This document shows, one piece after another, positions 1-8,215 of a stretch of 33,187 bases of DNA. The stretch is taken from NCBI RefSeq assembly GCF_000588875.1, contig NZ_JEMV01000050.1, forward strand, positions 206 to 33,392, given 5' to 3'. The translations under genes were made by a program, and so were the position numbers. The notes beneath the pieces are model-generated. The model saw only the letters and a list, made by a program, of their open reading frames with translations. It did not search any database and was not told where the DNA came from. Source of the stretch: Sphingobium sp. Ant17. GTDB lineage: Bacteria > Pseudomonadota > Alphaproteobacteria > Sphingomonadales > Sphingomonadaceae. How positions within the stretch are numbered: position 1 is the first letter of the stretch; every line of letters begins with the position of its first letter.

Positions 1-1584
1 ACGCTGTTCGATCCACTCCAGGATCCTGCCAAACTCGCCGTAGAGCATGGCGTTGACCTCACCGCGCTTCGCGCCGGGCGTAAGCTCGATGCGCTCGATC
101 AGCGCCCGCAACGCATCGGCGGCTTCCTGGCGCTCTTCCGGCTGCGATAGTGCGTGCGTCAGTCGTTCCACCTTGCGCCGATAAATCTCGGAGATGTTGG
201 GATGGATGTCGGGCACATCCACCGGTGCCGCAGCGAGCCGGGCGCGGAGCGCATCCTCTTGGGCTTCCAACTCCAAAAGTTCATCGACAAGCGCGCGTGT
301 GCCCTTGCCTTCTTTCGCGAGTGTCACAAGGCCGTTGATCGCCTTGAGGACTTTCTGCAGATCCGTTCGATCGGCGATTTCTGACGCGCGGCGCTGGTGA
401 TTGATCCGGTTGCTCTCGTCGACAAAGGTCCGAATGGCCTCTGCTGCGATATCGGGGGTCATCATGCGATCGCGCAGGCCGTCAAGGACGCGCGCTTCCA
501 GCTTGTCTCGCGTGATGCTATGCCCGTTCGCGCAGCTTTTCGTATCACCATGGTTCGAACAGGCAAACCGCCCCTGCCCGCGAAGGGAATAAGGACCGCC
601 GCAGCAGCCGCAATAGACCAGGCCCGAGAGAAGGCTTTTGGGGCGATGCGTTCGATTAAGAGCTGTATGGGCGGAGCGCGTTGCCTCGATGACGTCGGCA
701 TATTGGATCGCGATATTCTCCTGCCTTGCCTTCACGGCCTGCCAGAGTTCTTCATCCACGATCCGCAGGTCAGGAACCTCGGTCACAATCCATTCGGATT
801 TGGGATTGATACGAGAGACGCGCTTGCCAGTTTGCGGGTTCTTCAAATAGCGCAGCCGGTTCCAGACGAGTTTGCCGATATAAAGCTCATTGTTGAGGAG
901 GCCGGTGCCGCGCTTGGCGTGGCCGCGGATCGTGGTTGATGTCCACAGCTTGCCCGTTGGGGCTGAAATCCCGGAATCATTCAGACGGCAGGCGATTGCG
1001 TGGGGGCTGAGCCCGTTGGCGAACTGTCGGAAAACCTGGCGAATGACTTCAGCTTCGGCGGCATTGATGCTGCGTTCACCGTGGACCGGTTCGCCTTCGC
1101 TGGAGAAGCGCCGCACGACGTCATAGCCAAAGCAAAGCCCGCCACCCGATTTGCCCTTCTCGACGCGGCCGCGCAGACCGCGATGGGTCTTCTTCGCAAG
1201 ATCCTTGAGGAACAGCGCGTTCATCGTGCCCTTGAGGCCGACATGCAGTTCGGAAACCTCACCCTCTGCCAAGGTGACGATCTTCACGCCGGCGAACTGG
1301 AGATTCTTGTAGAGCGTGGCAACGTCGGCCTGGTCGCGCGACACCCGATCCAACGCCTCGGCCAGCAGAATGTCGAAGCGCCCCATCTGCGCATCCTGCA
1401 AAAGTGACTGGATGCCGGGACGCAGTATGACGCTCGCGCCTGAGATCGCTGCATCCTTATAATTGGCGACAATCCGCCAGCCTTCGCGCGCCGCCTGTTC
1501 ACGGCATATCAAAAACTGATCGTCGATCGATGCAGGGCTCTGCTTATCGTCGGAATAGCGGGCATACAACGCTACGCGGGGCAT
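1..1584 (-). CDS. Large serine recombinase (resolvase/recombinase/zinc-ribbon), 3' end off the window
   Basis: Site-specific DNA recombinase of the large serine family, which cuts DNA through a serine nucleophile. The frame stays open for 528 codons from the ATG at 1582-1584 to base 1, so the C-terminus lies outside. The N-terminal catalytic domain starts MPRVALYARYSDDKQSPAS, with the nucleophile in YARYSDD and the helix motif LAEALDRVSRD. A recombinase domain follows (GLRGRVEKGKSGGGLCFGYD), then a zinc ribbon (SGLVYCGCCGG with a later CSNHG), then a coiled-coil-like charged C-terminal part. GGAG lies about 8 bases before the start. Plus-strand frames over this gene are antisense shadows. Such enzymes are usually encoded next to one attachment site of an integrated element, so it may mark an island edge; no att site was identified. 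The family call is confident; the biological role is inference. Confidence 0.9.
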   Translation of the reverse strand, partial: MPRVALYARYSDDKQSPASIDDQFLICREQAAREGWRIVANYKDAAISGASVILRPGIQSLLQDAQMGRFDILLAEALDRVSRDQADVATLYKNLQFAGVKIVTLAEGEVSELHVGLKGTMNALFLKDLAKKTHRGLRGRVEKGKSGGGLCFGYDVVRRFSSEGEPVHGERSINAAEAEVIRQVFRQFANGLSPHAIACRLNDSGISAPTGKLWTSTTIRGHAKRGTGLLNNELYIGKLVWNRLRYLKNPQTGKRVSRINPKSEWIVTEVPDLRIVDEELWQAVKARQENIAIQYADVIEATRSAHTALNRTHRPKSLLSGLVYCGCCGGPYSLRGQGRFACSNHGDTKSCANGHSITRDKLEARVLDGLRDRMMTPDIAAEAIRTFVDESNRINHQRRASEIADRTDLQKVLKAINGLVTLAKEGKGTRALVDELLELEAQEDALRARLAAAPVDVPDIHPNISEIYRRKVERLTHALSQPEERQEAADALRALIERIELTPGAKRGEVNAMLYGEFGRILEWIEQR

Positions 1585-2063
1585 TCGGAGTCTCCAGGGA
1601 TGATCTTTGGGGTCAGTCTACAGATTTGACCATGCTTGCCAATCTGAGGAATATATCAAAATTGGAACGCGCTTTTATGCCGTCGCCCGGAATTCCGCCC
1701 GGCACTGAACGGGGTCTGCGATGCCGGAATCGATAAACTAGCGGTGACCTGCCGATGGCCTTCGTCGGCTCCTTGTAGCAAAATATTCGCTTCTCGGGTG
1801 CAGTCCGTCTTCTGCTAATCCGGCGGGAGTCGACCAGTCTCGGTCGCTCAGGTCATCAGTCTTGAACGTCCTTCCTTGCCGAAACCGGTCGTTCGCGGTG
1901 GGCGAAGCGGAAAGTCAGTAATGCGCCCTACATCCGGCCGTTCGGCCTTGTCGCCGACGATCCCGAAAGCCGCCGTTCGTTCGCCAGCGCTCAACTGGTT
2001 CAGACCCGAAATTGTGCTGACGGCCCAGCAGGCGTGGCCACAATTATATTTGGAGTGCAGCAA
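1585..2063. other. Intergenic stretch without a supported gene
   Basis: This holds the recombinase promoter side and then low-complexity intergenic DNA. A 10-base palindrome CGGAATTCCG lies at 1688-1697. A 71-codon minus frame at 1848-2063 has no recognisable domain and no convincing ribosome binding site; I do not call it a gene. If the recombinase has an attachment site in this window, it would most likely be here, but no core repeat is visible. Confidence 0.5.
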
Positions 2064-2921
2064 TCAGGCGTCCCGAGCCATGGCCACGCGCGGGTGTCGC
2101 AGCGATGAGCGTGCCCACACAAGGTAGAAAGCGTTGAGCGGCACCATGATCGGCGCGGGTATCTCGATCAGCGTGCAGGCAGCGCGTTCGCTGCGGGTGA
2201 GATAGCCGGGCAGTACCGTCCAGCCGAGGTCCGCGTACAATCCCGACCGTAGCACCCTCAGATCGGGCGCGGTCAAGGCGGGCTGGCTAGTCAGCTCGAT
2301 CTGGTTTGCATGGAGCCAGGTTCGCAGCAGCGGCCGGTCAAGATCGTAGGCGAGGTGGGCTGTTTGATTAAGCCCTTCGACCAGCGGCAATTCGGCAATC
2401 CGCATGGCCACGGCGGGAGAGGCTACGGCGCGCAGGTGCTCTTCGCCCAGCGCATGGAAGGCCAACCGCGGATCTTCGGGTTTCGAGGCGGTGACAGCCA
2501 GATGCACCCTGTCTTCGAGGAGCATGGCATAAAGCGCCTCGCGCCCGCCGATATGCAGGCGCAGGTCCAGCCCTGCTTCCAGCAGCGGAGCCAGTCGGGG
2601 CGTGATCATCTCTCCCAGCAGGTCCGACGGTGCGGCGATGTGGACCGTGCCCGAGATGCGCGACGATCGGGCCCGCGCGCTGGCCAGTGCCGATTCCGCC
2701 GTGTCGAGGCTGCTTCCGATCGAAGCCGCCAGATCGTCGGCAATCGCTGTTGGTCGAACACCCCGCGAATGGCGATCAAACAAGGGACGGCCCAATTGCG
2801 CCTCGAGCGATGCGATGTGCTGCGACGCAGCCGGTTGGGTAATGCCGATTGCCCGGGCCGCCTCGCTCAGTGAACGACGGCGGTAGACTTCGACGAAGGT
2901 GCGCAACTGCAGGAGGGACAT
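2064..2921 (-). CDS. LysR-family transcriptional regulator
   Basis: DNA-binding regulator of 285 residues, near the usual LysR length of about 300. Residues 1-60 are the winged HTH (LRTFVEVYRRRSLSEAARA, then ITQPAASQHIASLE and GRPLFDRH). The rest is a periplasmic-binding-protein-like effector domain (from about residue 90, GTVHIAAPSDL). AGGAGGG lies just upstream of the ATG. It is transcribed away from the DJ-1/glyoxalase/old yellow enzyme run, the classical arrangement in which LysR controls the divergent operon. The shared 94-base gap carries a CATAA/TTATG dyad. The effector is unknown; an electrophile or aldehyde-related signal is inference from the neighbours. Confidence 0.92.
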   Translation of the reverse strand: MSLLQLRTFVEVYRRRSLSEAARAIGITQPAASQHIASLEAQLGRPLFDRHSRGVRPTAIADDLAASIGSSLDTAESALASARARSSRISGTVHIAAPSDLLGEMITPRLAPLLEAGLDLRLHIGGREALYAMLLEDRVHLAVTASKPEDPRLAFHALGEEHLRAVASPAVAMRIAELPLVEGLNQTAHLAYDLDRPLLRTWLHANQIELTSQPALTAPDLRVLRSGLYADLGWTVLPGYLTRSERAACTLIEIPAPIMVPLNAFYLVWARSSLRHPRVAMARDA

Positions 2922-2928
2922 TGCGTTC

Positions 2929-2944
2929 CATAAGCGGATTTATG
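2929..2944. promoter_or_regulatory. Candidate LysR operator in the divergent promoter
   Basis: Perfect dyad CATAA-gcggat-TTATG, 8 bases upstream of the LysR start and inside the LysR/DJ-1 intergenic gap. LysR boxes are typically short dyads of T-N11-A type in exactly this position. The dyad is seen directly; its role as operator is inferred. Confidence 0.45.
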
Positions 2945-3015
2945 CCGTCCGCCATTCCCGCTGGATTTCATGATGCCGTTCCCGGCGTATCTAAGCCGCC
3001 GAAAGGCACGATCGA

Positions 3016-3825
3016 ATGAAAAATCGCCGCCAACTGCTGAAAGCTCTCACAGCTGTCTTTGTGGCGGGTGCGGCTGCGCCGGGTGCGTTTGCTCGTGTCC
3101 CCGACATCAATGGAACAGGACAATTGACGATGACCCGCATTCTGATGGTGGCCACCTCCGCCGACCGCATGACCCCCGGCACCGAACCGACGGGTGTCTG
3201 GCTCGAGGAACTTACCACCCCGTATTATGCCTTCCGCGATGCGGGCGCCGAGGTGACGCTTGCCTCGATCAAGGGCGGCGCCATCCCCGTCGACCAGCGC
3301 AGCGTCAATGCCGACGGCGAGAACGACGCTTCGGTCGAGCGCTATCTGAAGGACGAGGCCCTGAAGGCCGAGGTTGTCGGCACGCCGGTGTTCACCAGCA
3401 TCGATCCCGGCGGCTACGACGCGCTGTTCCTGCCCGGTGGCCACGGCACCATGTTCGATTACCCCGGCAGCGACGAACTGGCCCGCCTGGTCGAACGCTT
3501 CGACCGCGAAGGCAAGATCGTCGCCGCCGTCTGTCATGGACCGGCAGGGCTGGTCTCGGCGAAGAAGGCCGATGGCACGCCCCTCGTGGCTGGCCGCCGT
3601 GTCGCGGGCTTCACCGACAGCGAGGAGCGCGCGGTCGGCCTCGATCAGGCGGTGCCGTTCCTGCTCGAAACGCGCCTCAAGGAACTTGGGGGCAAGCACG
3701 AGGGCGGCCCCGATTTTGCCCCCTTCGCCCTACGCGACGGCAATCTGGTGACCGGTCAGAACCCCGCCAGCGCGGCGCGCACCGCGGAACTCGTGATGGA
3801 AGCCCTCAAGGAAAAGGTCGCCTGA
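3016..3825 (+). CDS. DJ-1/PfpI-family protein with N-terminal export signal
   Basis: Class I glutamine-amidotransferase-like protein of the DJ-1/ThiJ/PfpI superfamily, 269 residues, closest in pattern to HchB/Hsp31-like glyoxalase III or deglycase proteins. The nucleophile elbow is AVCHGPAGL (Cys173-His174), the acidic partner lies in GVWLEELTTPY (about residues 60-70), and FLPGGHGTMFDYP supplies the usual glycine loop. The first 26 residues (MKNRRQLLKALTAVFVAGAA, then APGAFA) look like a signal peptide with a twin-arginine-like RRxxLK, so the product may be periplasmic. An in-frame ATG at 3130 (MTRILMVATSADRM) would give a cytosolic form. Two bases separate it from the glyoxalase I gene. Members of this family act on methylglyoxal or glycated substrates; the exact substrate here is inferred. 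Confidence 0.88.
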   Translation: MKNRRQLLKALTAVFVAGAAAPGAFARVPDINGTGQLTMTRILMVATSADRMTPGTEPTGVWLEELTTPYYAFRDAGAEVTLASIKGGAIPVDQRSVNADGENDASVERYLKDEALKAEVVGTPVFTSIDPGGYDALFLPGGHGTMFDYPGSDELARLVERFDREGKIVAAVCHGPAGLVSAKKADGTPLVAGRRVAGFTDSEERAVGLDQAVPFLLETRLKELGGKHEGGPDFAPFALRDGNLVTGQNPASAARTAELVMEALKEKVA

Positions 3826-3827
3826 TC

Positions 3828-4283
3828 ATGCGCTATCTCCACACCATGCTGCGCGTCGCCGATCCCGAGTCGTCGATCCGTTTCTTCACGCTGCTGGGTC
3901 TCAAGGAGACCCGGCGCATGGAGAACCAGGCCGGGCGTTACACGCTGATCTACCTTGCCGCCGACGAGGATTTCCGCGGCGACGGCGAGCAGGGCGATGC
4001 CGAGGTCGAGCTGACGTACAACTGGCCGCCCGAGGACGGCAGCCCTGCCGAGACATACACGGGGGGCCGAAACTTCGGCCATCTCGCCTATCAGGTCGAC
4101 GACATCTACGAAATCTGCGCGCGGCTGCAGGCGGGCGGCGTGACGATCAATCGCCCCCCGCGCGACGGGCACATGGCGTTCGTCCGCTCTCCGGACGGGA
4201 TCTCGATCGAACTGCTGCAGCAGGGCGAACACAAGGCTCCGGTCGAACCCTGGGCCTCCATGCCCAACACGGGCGAATGGTGA
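3828..4283 (+). CDS. gloA: Lactoylglutathione lyase (glyoxalase I, VOC fold)
   Basis: Isomerises the methylglyoxal-glutathione hemithioacetal to S-lactoylglutathione in the cytosol. The protein has 151 residues with two beta-alpha-beta-beta-beta modules. The expected metal ligands are all visible: His5 (YLHTMLRV), Glu61 (AEVELTYNW), His85 (NFGHLAYQV) and Glu128 (ISIELLQ). The start ATG at 3828 lies two bases after the preceding stop. A longer open frame runs upstream in the same phase, but that part is out-of-frame DJ-1 coding sequence. The stop overlaps the old yellow enzyme start as TGATG, so these genes are translationally coupled. Presence beside a DJ-1 protein points to methylglyoxal or 2-oxoaldehyde detoxification. 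Confidence 0.92.
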   Translation: MRYLHTMLRVADPESSIRFFTLLGLKETRRMENQAGRYTLIYLAADEDFRGDGEQGDAEVELTYNWPPEDGSPAETYTGGRNFGHLAYQVDDIYEICARLQAGGVTINRPPRDGHMAFVRSPDGISIELLQQGEHKAPVEPWASMPNTGEW

Positions 4284-5389
4284 TGGCGAAATTGTTCGAA
4301 ACGATTGAGGTTGGCGGGCTGCGGCTCGCCAACCGCATCGTTATCGCGCCGATGTGCCAGTATTCGGCAGTCGACGGCGCGATGACCGACTGGCACCAGA
4401 TGCATCTCGGGGAGTTGGCGCTCTCGGGCGCGGGCGCGCTGACGATAGAGGCGACCGCGGTCAGCCCGGAAGGGCGCATCACCTACGGTGACGTCGGCCT
4501 GTACGATGACCGTACCGAAGCGGCGATGCGAAGCGTGCTCGAAAGTGTGCGCCGTTGGTCGGACATGCCGCTTATCATCCAGCTGGCCCATGCCGGCCGC
4601 AAGGCGAGCTGCGCCAAGCCGTGGCACGGCGGAACGCAGATCGCCCCCGATGCGGAGAATGGCTGGCAGACCGTGGCACCCAGCGCCATCCCATTCGCTC
4701 CGGACGACCATCCCCCTGTCGAACTGGACGAGTCAGGGCTTGCCCGCATCCGGGAGGCGTTCGCGGATGCCGCCCGGCGCGCCGGCAGGCTCGGCATCGA
4801 AGCCATCCAGATCCACGCCGCGCATGGCTATCTGCTCCACGAGTTTCTTTCGCCGATCTCCAACCGGCGCGGCGACGACTACGGCGGCAGCCTCGACAAC
4901 CGGATGCGGTTCCCGCTCGAAGTGTTCGATGCCGTGCGCGAAGCATTTGCGGCCGACCGCCCGGTGACCGTCCGCGTTTCCGGGACCGACTGGGTTGAAG
5001 GCGGCTGGACGGCGGAGGAAACCGCATTGTTTGCACAACAGCTGGAGCGGCGCGGTTGTTCGGCAATCCACGTCTCCGGCGGCGGCCTCGACCCGCGCCA
5101 GCAGATCCCTGTCGGCCCCGGCTATCAGGTGCCGCTGGCGCGGACGGTCAAGGACGCGGTCGCCATGCCTGTCGTGGCGGTCGGAATGATCACCGATCCG
5201 CATCAGGCGGAGCGCATCCTCGAAGACCGGCATGCCGACGCCATAGCGATAGCCCGCGCTGCGCTGTGGGATCCGCGCTGGCCCTGGCACGCCGCCGCCG
5301 CGCTTGGCGCATCGGTCAAGGCGCCCCCGCAATATCTCCGGTCCGAGCCCCAGGAAGCGGGCCGCATTCTCAAGGAAATGATCCCATGA
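4283..5389 (+). CDS. NADH:flavin oxidoreductase, YqjM-like old yellow enzyme
   Basis: FMN enzyme that reduces activated C=C bonds of alpha,beta-unsaturated carbonyl compounds. The protein has 368 residues from the ATG at 4283; an in-frame ATG at 4277 is possible, but 4283 gives the usual stop/start overlap with gloA. The beta-barrel start is IVIAPMCQYS, carrying Cys25, the redox-tuning cysteine position typical of the YqjM class. The active-site segment IHAAHGYLLHEFLSPISNRR provides His178 and His181 for substrate binding. DDYGGSLDNRMRF and the C-terminal phosphate-binding region (VVAVGMI, then AIAIARAALWDP) complete the TIM barrel. The stop overlaps the next gene by ATGA. It fits an electrophile-detoxifying operon. 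Confidence 0.93.
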   Translation: MAKLFETIEVGGLRLANRIVIAPMCQYSAVDGAMTDWHQMHLGELALSGAGALTIEATAVSPEGRITYGDVGLYDDRTEAAMRSVLESVRRWSDMPLIIQLAHAGRKASCAKPWHGGTQIAPDAENGWQTVAPSAIPFAPDDHPPVELDESGLARIREAFADAARRAGRLGIEAIQIHAAHGYLLHEFLSPISNRRGDDYGGSLDNRMRFPLEVFDAVREAFAADRPVTVRVSGTDWVEGGWTAEETALFAQQLERRGCSAIHVSGGGLDPRQQIPVGPGYQVPLARTVKDAVAMPVVAVGMITDPHQAERILEDRHADAIAIARAALWDPRWPWHAAAALGASVKAPPQYLRSEPQEAGRILKEMIP

Positions 5390-6537
5390 AAATCTCCGTC
5401 AAACTGCTTCTTGCCGCGGGCGCGGCTTTAACGCTCGCCGCCTGCTCGACGACCCGCGAGAGTGCATCCGCGCCCCAGATCGAACAGGTCGCGACCTTCG
5501 ATGGCGCGATGCCGACTGGCGTGACCGTCGCCCCCAACGGGCGCATTTTTGTCAACTTCCCGCAATGGGGCGACAACGCGCCGTTCACGGTGGCCGAGTT
5601 GGTCGACGGCAAGGCGGTGCCTTATCCCGACGCCGCGACCAACCGGCCCGATCCGGCAGAGCCGGCGGGGCATTTCATCTCGGTGCAGAGCGTGGTGGCC
5701 GATGGCGCCAACCGCCTCTGGGTGCTCGACACGGCGGCGCCCAATTTCTCCCAGCCCCAGGCCGGCGGTGCAAAGCTGGTGGCGATCGATCTTTCAACCA
5801 ACCGGGTGGTGAAGACGATCGTTCTGCCGCCCAGCGTGGTGCTGCCCACGACCTACCTCAACGACGTGCGCTTCGATCTGCGTCAGGGCGCCGAGGGCGT
5901 CGCCTACATCACCGACAGCAGCAACGCCGGTGTCGGCGGCATCATCGTCGTCGATATCGCCAGCGGGCGTGCGATCCGGCGCCTGTCGAACCATGCGACG
6001 ACCAACCCCGAGCGCGGCTTCACCCCGGTCGTCGACGGCGCGGTGCTCATGAACCGCCCGGCCGACGGCCCCGCGACGCCGGTCGCGATCGCCAGCGACG
6101 CGATTGCGCTCAGCGCCGACGGCAGCCTGCTCTACTATGGACCGCTGTCGGGTCGCACGCTGCACGCGGTGCCCACGGCGCTGCTGCGCGATGCCGCGGT
6201 GTCCGAGGAGGGGTTGGGCCGCGCGGTCCGCAACCTGGGGCGCAAAGGCGCCTCGGACGGGATTGCCGAGGACGACAACGGCCGCGTGTTCGCCGGCGAT
6301 TACGAGAACAACGCGATCCGCGTGCTCGACCAGGGCAGCTGGACGACGGTGGTCAGCGACCCGCGCATCAGCTGGCCCGACACGCTGTCGATCGGCACCG
6401 ACGGCTACCTCTACTTCATCGCCAACCAGCTTCACCGCCAGCCAGGCTTCCACGGCGGGCGGGACTTGCGCCGCAAGCCCTACGAACTGCTCCGCATCAA
6501 GGTGGGCGCCGGTCCCGTCCTGTTGCGCTCGCAGTGA
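5386..6537 (+). CDS. Lipoprotein with six-bladed beta-propeller (major royal jelly/yellow-like, SMP-30-like)
   Basis: Predicted outer-envelope lipoprotein of 383 residues. Residues 1-20 form a lipoprotein signal ending in the lipobox LAAC (Cys20). The remainder resembles the major royal jelly/yellow protein family of beta-propellers related to SMP-30/gluconolactonases: RLWVLDTAAPNF, VAIDLSTNRVVKTI, YLNDVRFDLRQG, AYITDSSNAGVGGIIVVDI and the late blade FAGDYENNAIRVLD. Bacterial members are poorly characterised; a lactonase or ligand-binding role is only a guess. It starts inside the stop of the old yellow enzyme gene (ATGA), so it is the last member of the tight four-gene run; a 76-base gap follows. 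Confidence 0.82.
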   Translation: MKISVKLLLAAGAALTLAACSTTRESASAPQIEQVATFDGAMPTGVTVAPNGRIFVNFPQWGDNAPFTVAELVDGKAVPYPDAATNRPDPAEPAGHFISVQSVVADGANRLWVLDTAAPNFSQPQAGGAKLVAIDLSTNRVVKTIVLPPSVVLPTTYLNDVRFDLRQGAEGVAYITDSSNAGVGGIIVVDIASGRAIRRLSNHATTNPERGFTPVVDGAVLMNRPADGPATPVAIASDAIALSADGSLLYYGPLSGRTLHAVPTALLRDAAVSEEGLGRAVRNLGRKGASDGIAEDDNGRVFAGDYENNAIRVLDQGSWTTVVSDPRISWPDTLSIGTDGYLYFIANQLHRQPGFHGGRDLRRKPYELLRIKVGAGPVLLRSQ

Positions 6538-6613
6538 CCCCATCAGGCCGGGCGGGCTCGCGCGGGGCCGCGATCCGGCGAAAAATCAACAACTGACTTG
6601 AAGGAATACAGTC

Positions 6614-7354
6614 ATGACCAAGGGTATCGAAGGCAAGGTTGTTCTCATCACCGGCGGCAGCACCGGTATCGGCGCAGAAACCGCGCGGCTTCTCGCTGAA
6701 CGCGGCGCCAAGGTGGCCATCGCCGCCCGGCGCAAGGACAGGCTCGACGAGGTCGTCGCGGACATCGCCGCAAGCGGCGGCACGGCACGTAGTTACGCGC
6801 TCGACGTAACCGACAAGTCGGCGGTCCAGTCTGTCGTCGCCGCGATCGTCGCCGACTTCGGCCGCCTCGACGTGCTGATCAACAACGCCGGGCTCATGCC
6901 GATCCGTCCGATGGCCGAGGTCAATACCGACGAGTGGGACCAGATGATCGACGTCAATCTGAAGGGTACGCTCTACGGCATCGCGGCGGCCCTTCCCGGT
7001 TTTCTCGAGCAGGGCAGCGGTCACATCATCAACCTGAGCTCGGTTGCGGGCATCAAGGTCTTCGCACCGGGCGGCACGGTCTACTCCGGCACAAAGTTTG
7101 CCGTCAGCGCGATCAGCGAGGGCTTGCGCCACGAAGTGGGGGAAAAGGTCCGGGTCACGTCAATCGAGCCTGGAGCTGTCGAAAGCGATCTGAAGTTCAC
7201 GACATCCGGCACGGCTGCCGAGACGGTGCTGGACTTCTACAAGCAGGCCATCCCGGCGGCATCGGTGGCGCGTGCTATCGCGTTCGCTGTCGAACAACCT
7301 GATGACGTCGATGTCAACGCGATCGTCATCCGGCCGACCGCACAGGAGTTCTGA
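6614..7354 (+). CDS. Short-chain dehydrogenase/reductase (SDR), classical
   Basis: NAD(P)-dependent oxidoreductase of 246 residues. It has the Rossmann glycine motif TGGSTGIG (13-20), the NNAG motif, the catalytic serine in NLSSVAG, and Tyr157/Lys161 in YSGTK. AARRKDR after the second strand suggests NADP(H) preference through basic residues. AAGGA lies about 10 bases before the ATG. It follows the lipoprotein gene by 76 bases in the same direction and may be the next member of the operon. Such SDRs often reduce aldehydes, ketones or quinones; the substrate cannot be read from the sequence. Confidence 0.92.
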   Translation: MTKGIEGKVVLITGGSTGIGAETARLLAERGAKVAIAARRKDRLDEVVADIAASGGTARSYALDVTDKSAVQSVVAAIVADFGRLDVLINNAGLMPIRPMAEVNTDEWDQMIDVNLKGTLYGIAAALPGFLEQGSGHIINLSSVAGIKVFAPGGTVYSGTKFAVSAISEGLRHEVGEKVRVTSIEPGAVESDLKFTTSGTAAETVLDFYKQAIPAASVARAIAFAVEQPDDVDVNAIVIRPTAQEF

Positions 7355-7465
7355 TTTCGACGAGGAGGCGGGGCCGCGTGTGCTCCGCCTCATGGGGAAC
7401 GTACCGGTCTGCTCGTCCGTTACTTTGCCGAATAATATCTGTCCGTTTCACTTGAGGAGTCATTT

Positions 7466-7759
7466 ATGCCCAAACTTGCCCTGTATGTACCACTGAAGGC
7501 CAAGCCCGGAAAAGAGCGCGATGTCGCCGATTTCCTCACCTCGGCATTGCCGCTCGTTCAAGCTGAGCCGGGCACTCTGACCTGGTATGCGATCGAGGAA
7601 GGTCCCGGTGCGTACGCGATCTTCGATACGTTCGACACAGAGGATGATCGCCAGGCCCATCTTGACGGCAAGGTTGCCGCCGCACTGATGGACAAGGCAG
7701 ACGAACTGTTTTCCGAACCGCCGCAGATTCACAAGTTCACCCTGCTGGCCGCGAAATAG
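7466..7759 (+). CDS. ABM-domain protein (antibiotic-biosynthesis-monooxygenase / quinol-monooxygenase type)
   Basis: Small protein of 97 residues with the dimeric alpha-beta barrel (ferredoxin-like) ABM fold. Recognisable segments are LYVPLKAKPGKERDVADFL, the centre AEPGTLTWYAIEEGPGAYAIFDTF, and the helix DRQAHLDGKVAAALMDKADELF. Members such as YgiN oxidise quinols without cofactors, while others are stress proteins of unknown activity. GAGGAG lies 8 bases before the ATG. It stands alone after a 111-base gap from the SDR gene and is followed by a hairpin terminator about 105 bases downstream. Confidence 0.85.
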   Translation: MPKLALYVPLKAKPGKERDVADFLTSALPLVQAEPGTLTWYAIEEGPGAYAIFDTFDTEDDRQAHLDGKVAAALMDKADELFSEPPQIHKFTLLAAK

Positions 7760-8215
7760 CGGAGCGGTCGGCACCCTAAGCTGCCGTTTGGCTGCAGTGT
7801 AAGGCTCGTGTCTCCATCCCGAATGGATGCCCCGGCCGAACCGAGAAATGAGTAAATGAATACGACAGGCCATCCGCGATAGTGGATGGCCTTGTCTTTT
7901 GCGCTTATCACACCTCTGAATTTACTGATCAAGCGCCGTTGACGTGGCGCGATGTAGCGGCACGATTTGTTCGCGGGAAATTCTTGGGCACATCAACTTG
8001 GCGCGTTATTCGCCCGTTCTGGCCCAGTCTTCAGAACAGCCGTGAATCGATCCGAGAATGGCCCTCCGGGAAGGAACCTCTCAGGTAGCAGAAGGTTCAG
8101 GAAACTGAGATCACTTGGAATGGGTGCGATGTCCTCCGTCGTTGCGATGGACCGGATCAACACCAAGCTCTAGATTTGATGACGCGTTCAGAAGAGTTGC
8201 GAAAGGAAGAGATCC
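7760..8215. other. Intergenic region (456 bases) with one terminator
   Basis: No convincing gene. It contains the terminator described separately at 7864-7900 and, at its right end, a good Shine-Dalgarno (AAAGGAAGAG) for the downstream dehydrogenase. The middle part has short frames on both strands without recognisable domains. Confidence 0.6.
7864..7900 (+). terminator. Hairpin terminator after the ABM gene
   Basis: Perfect 8-base stem GGCCATCC/GGATGGCC (7868-7875 and 7884-7891), loop GCGATAGT, with outer GACA/TGTC pairing and a T-rich tail ending at 7900. This is a typical Rho-independent terminator for plus-strand transcription. Confidence 0.7.

Noticed and set aside
397..1407. Long plus-strand open frames opposite the recombinase
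   Set aside because: Antisense shadows: the minus strand is open for 528 codons with clear serine-recombinase motifs.
1848..2063. A 71-codon minus frame next to the LysR gene
   Set aside because: No domain, no ribosome binding site, composition like intergenic sphingomonad DNA.
2970..3827. A 5' extension giving a 437-codon plus frame ending at the glyoxalase stop
   Set aside because: The first two thirds lie in the wrong phase of the DJ-1 gene; glyoxalase I starts at 3828.
5056..5385. A 5' extension of the lipoprotein gene to 493 codons
   Set aside because: It overlaps the old yellow enzyme out of phase; the lipoprotein signal starts at 5386.
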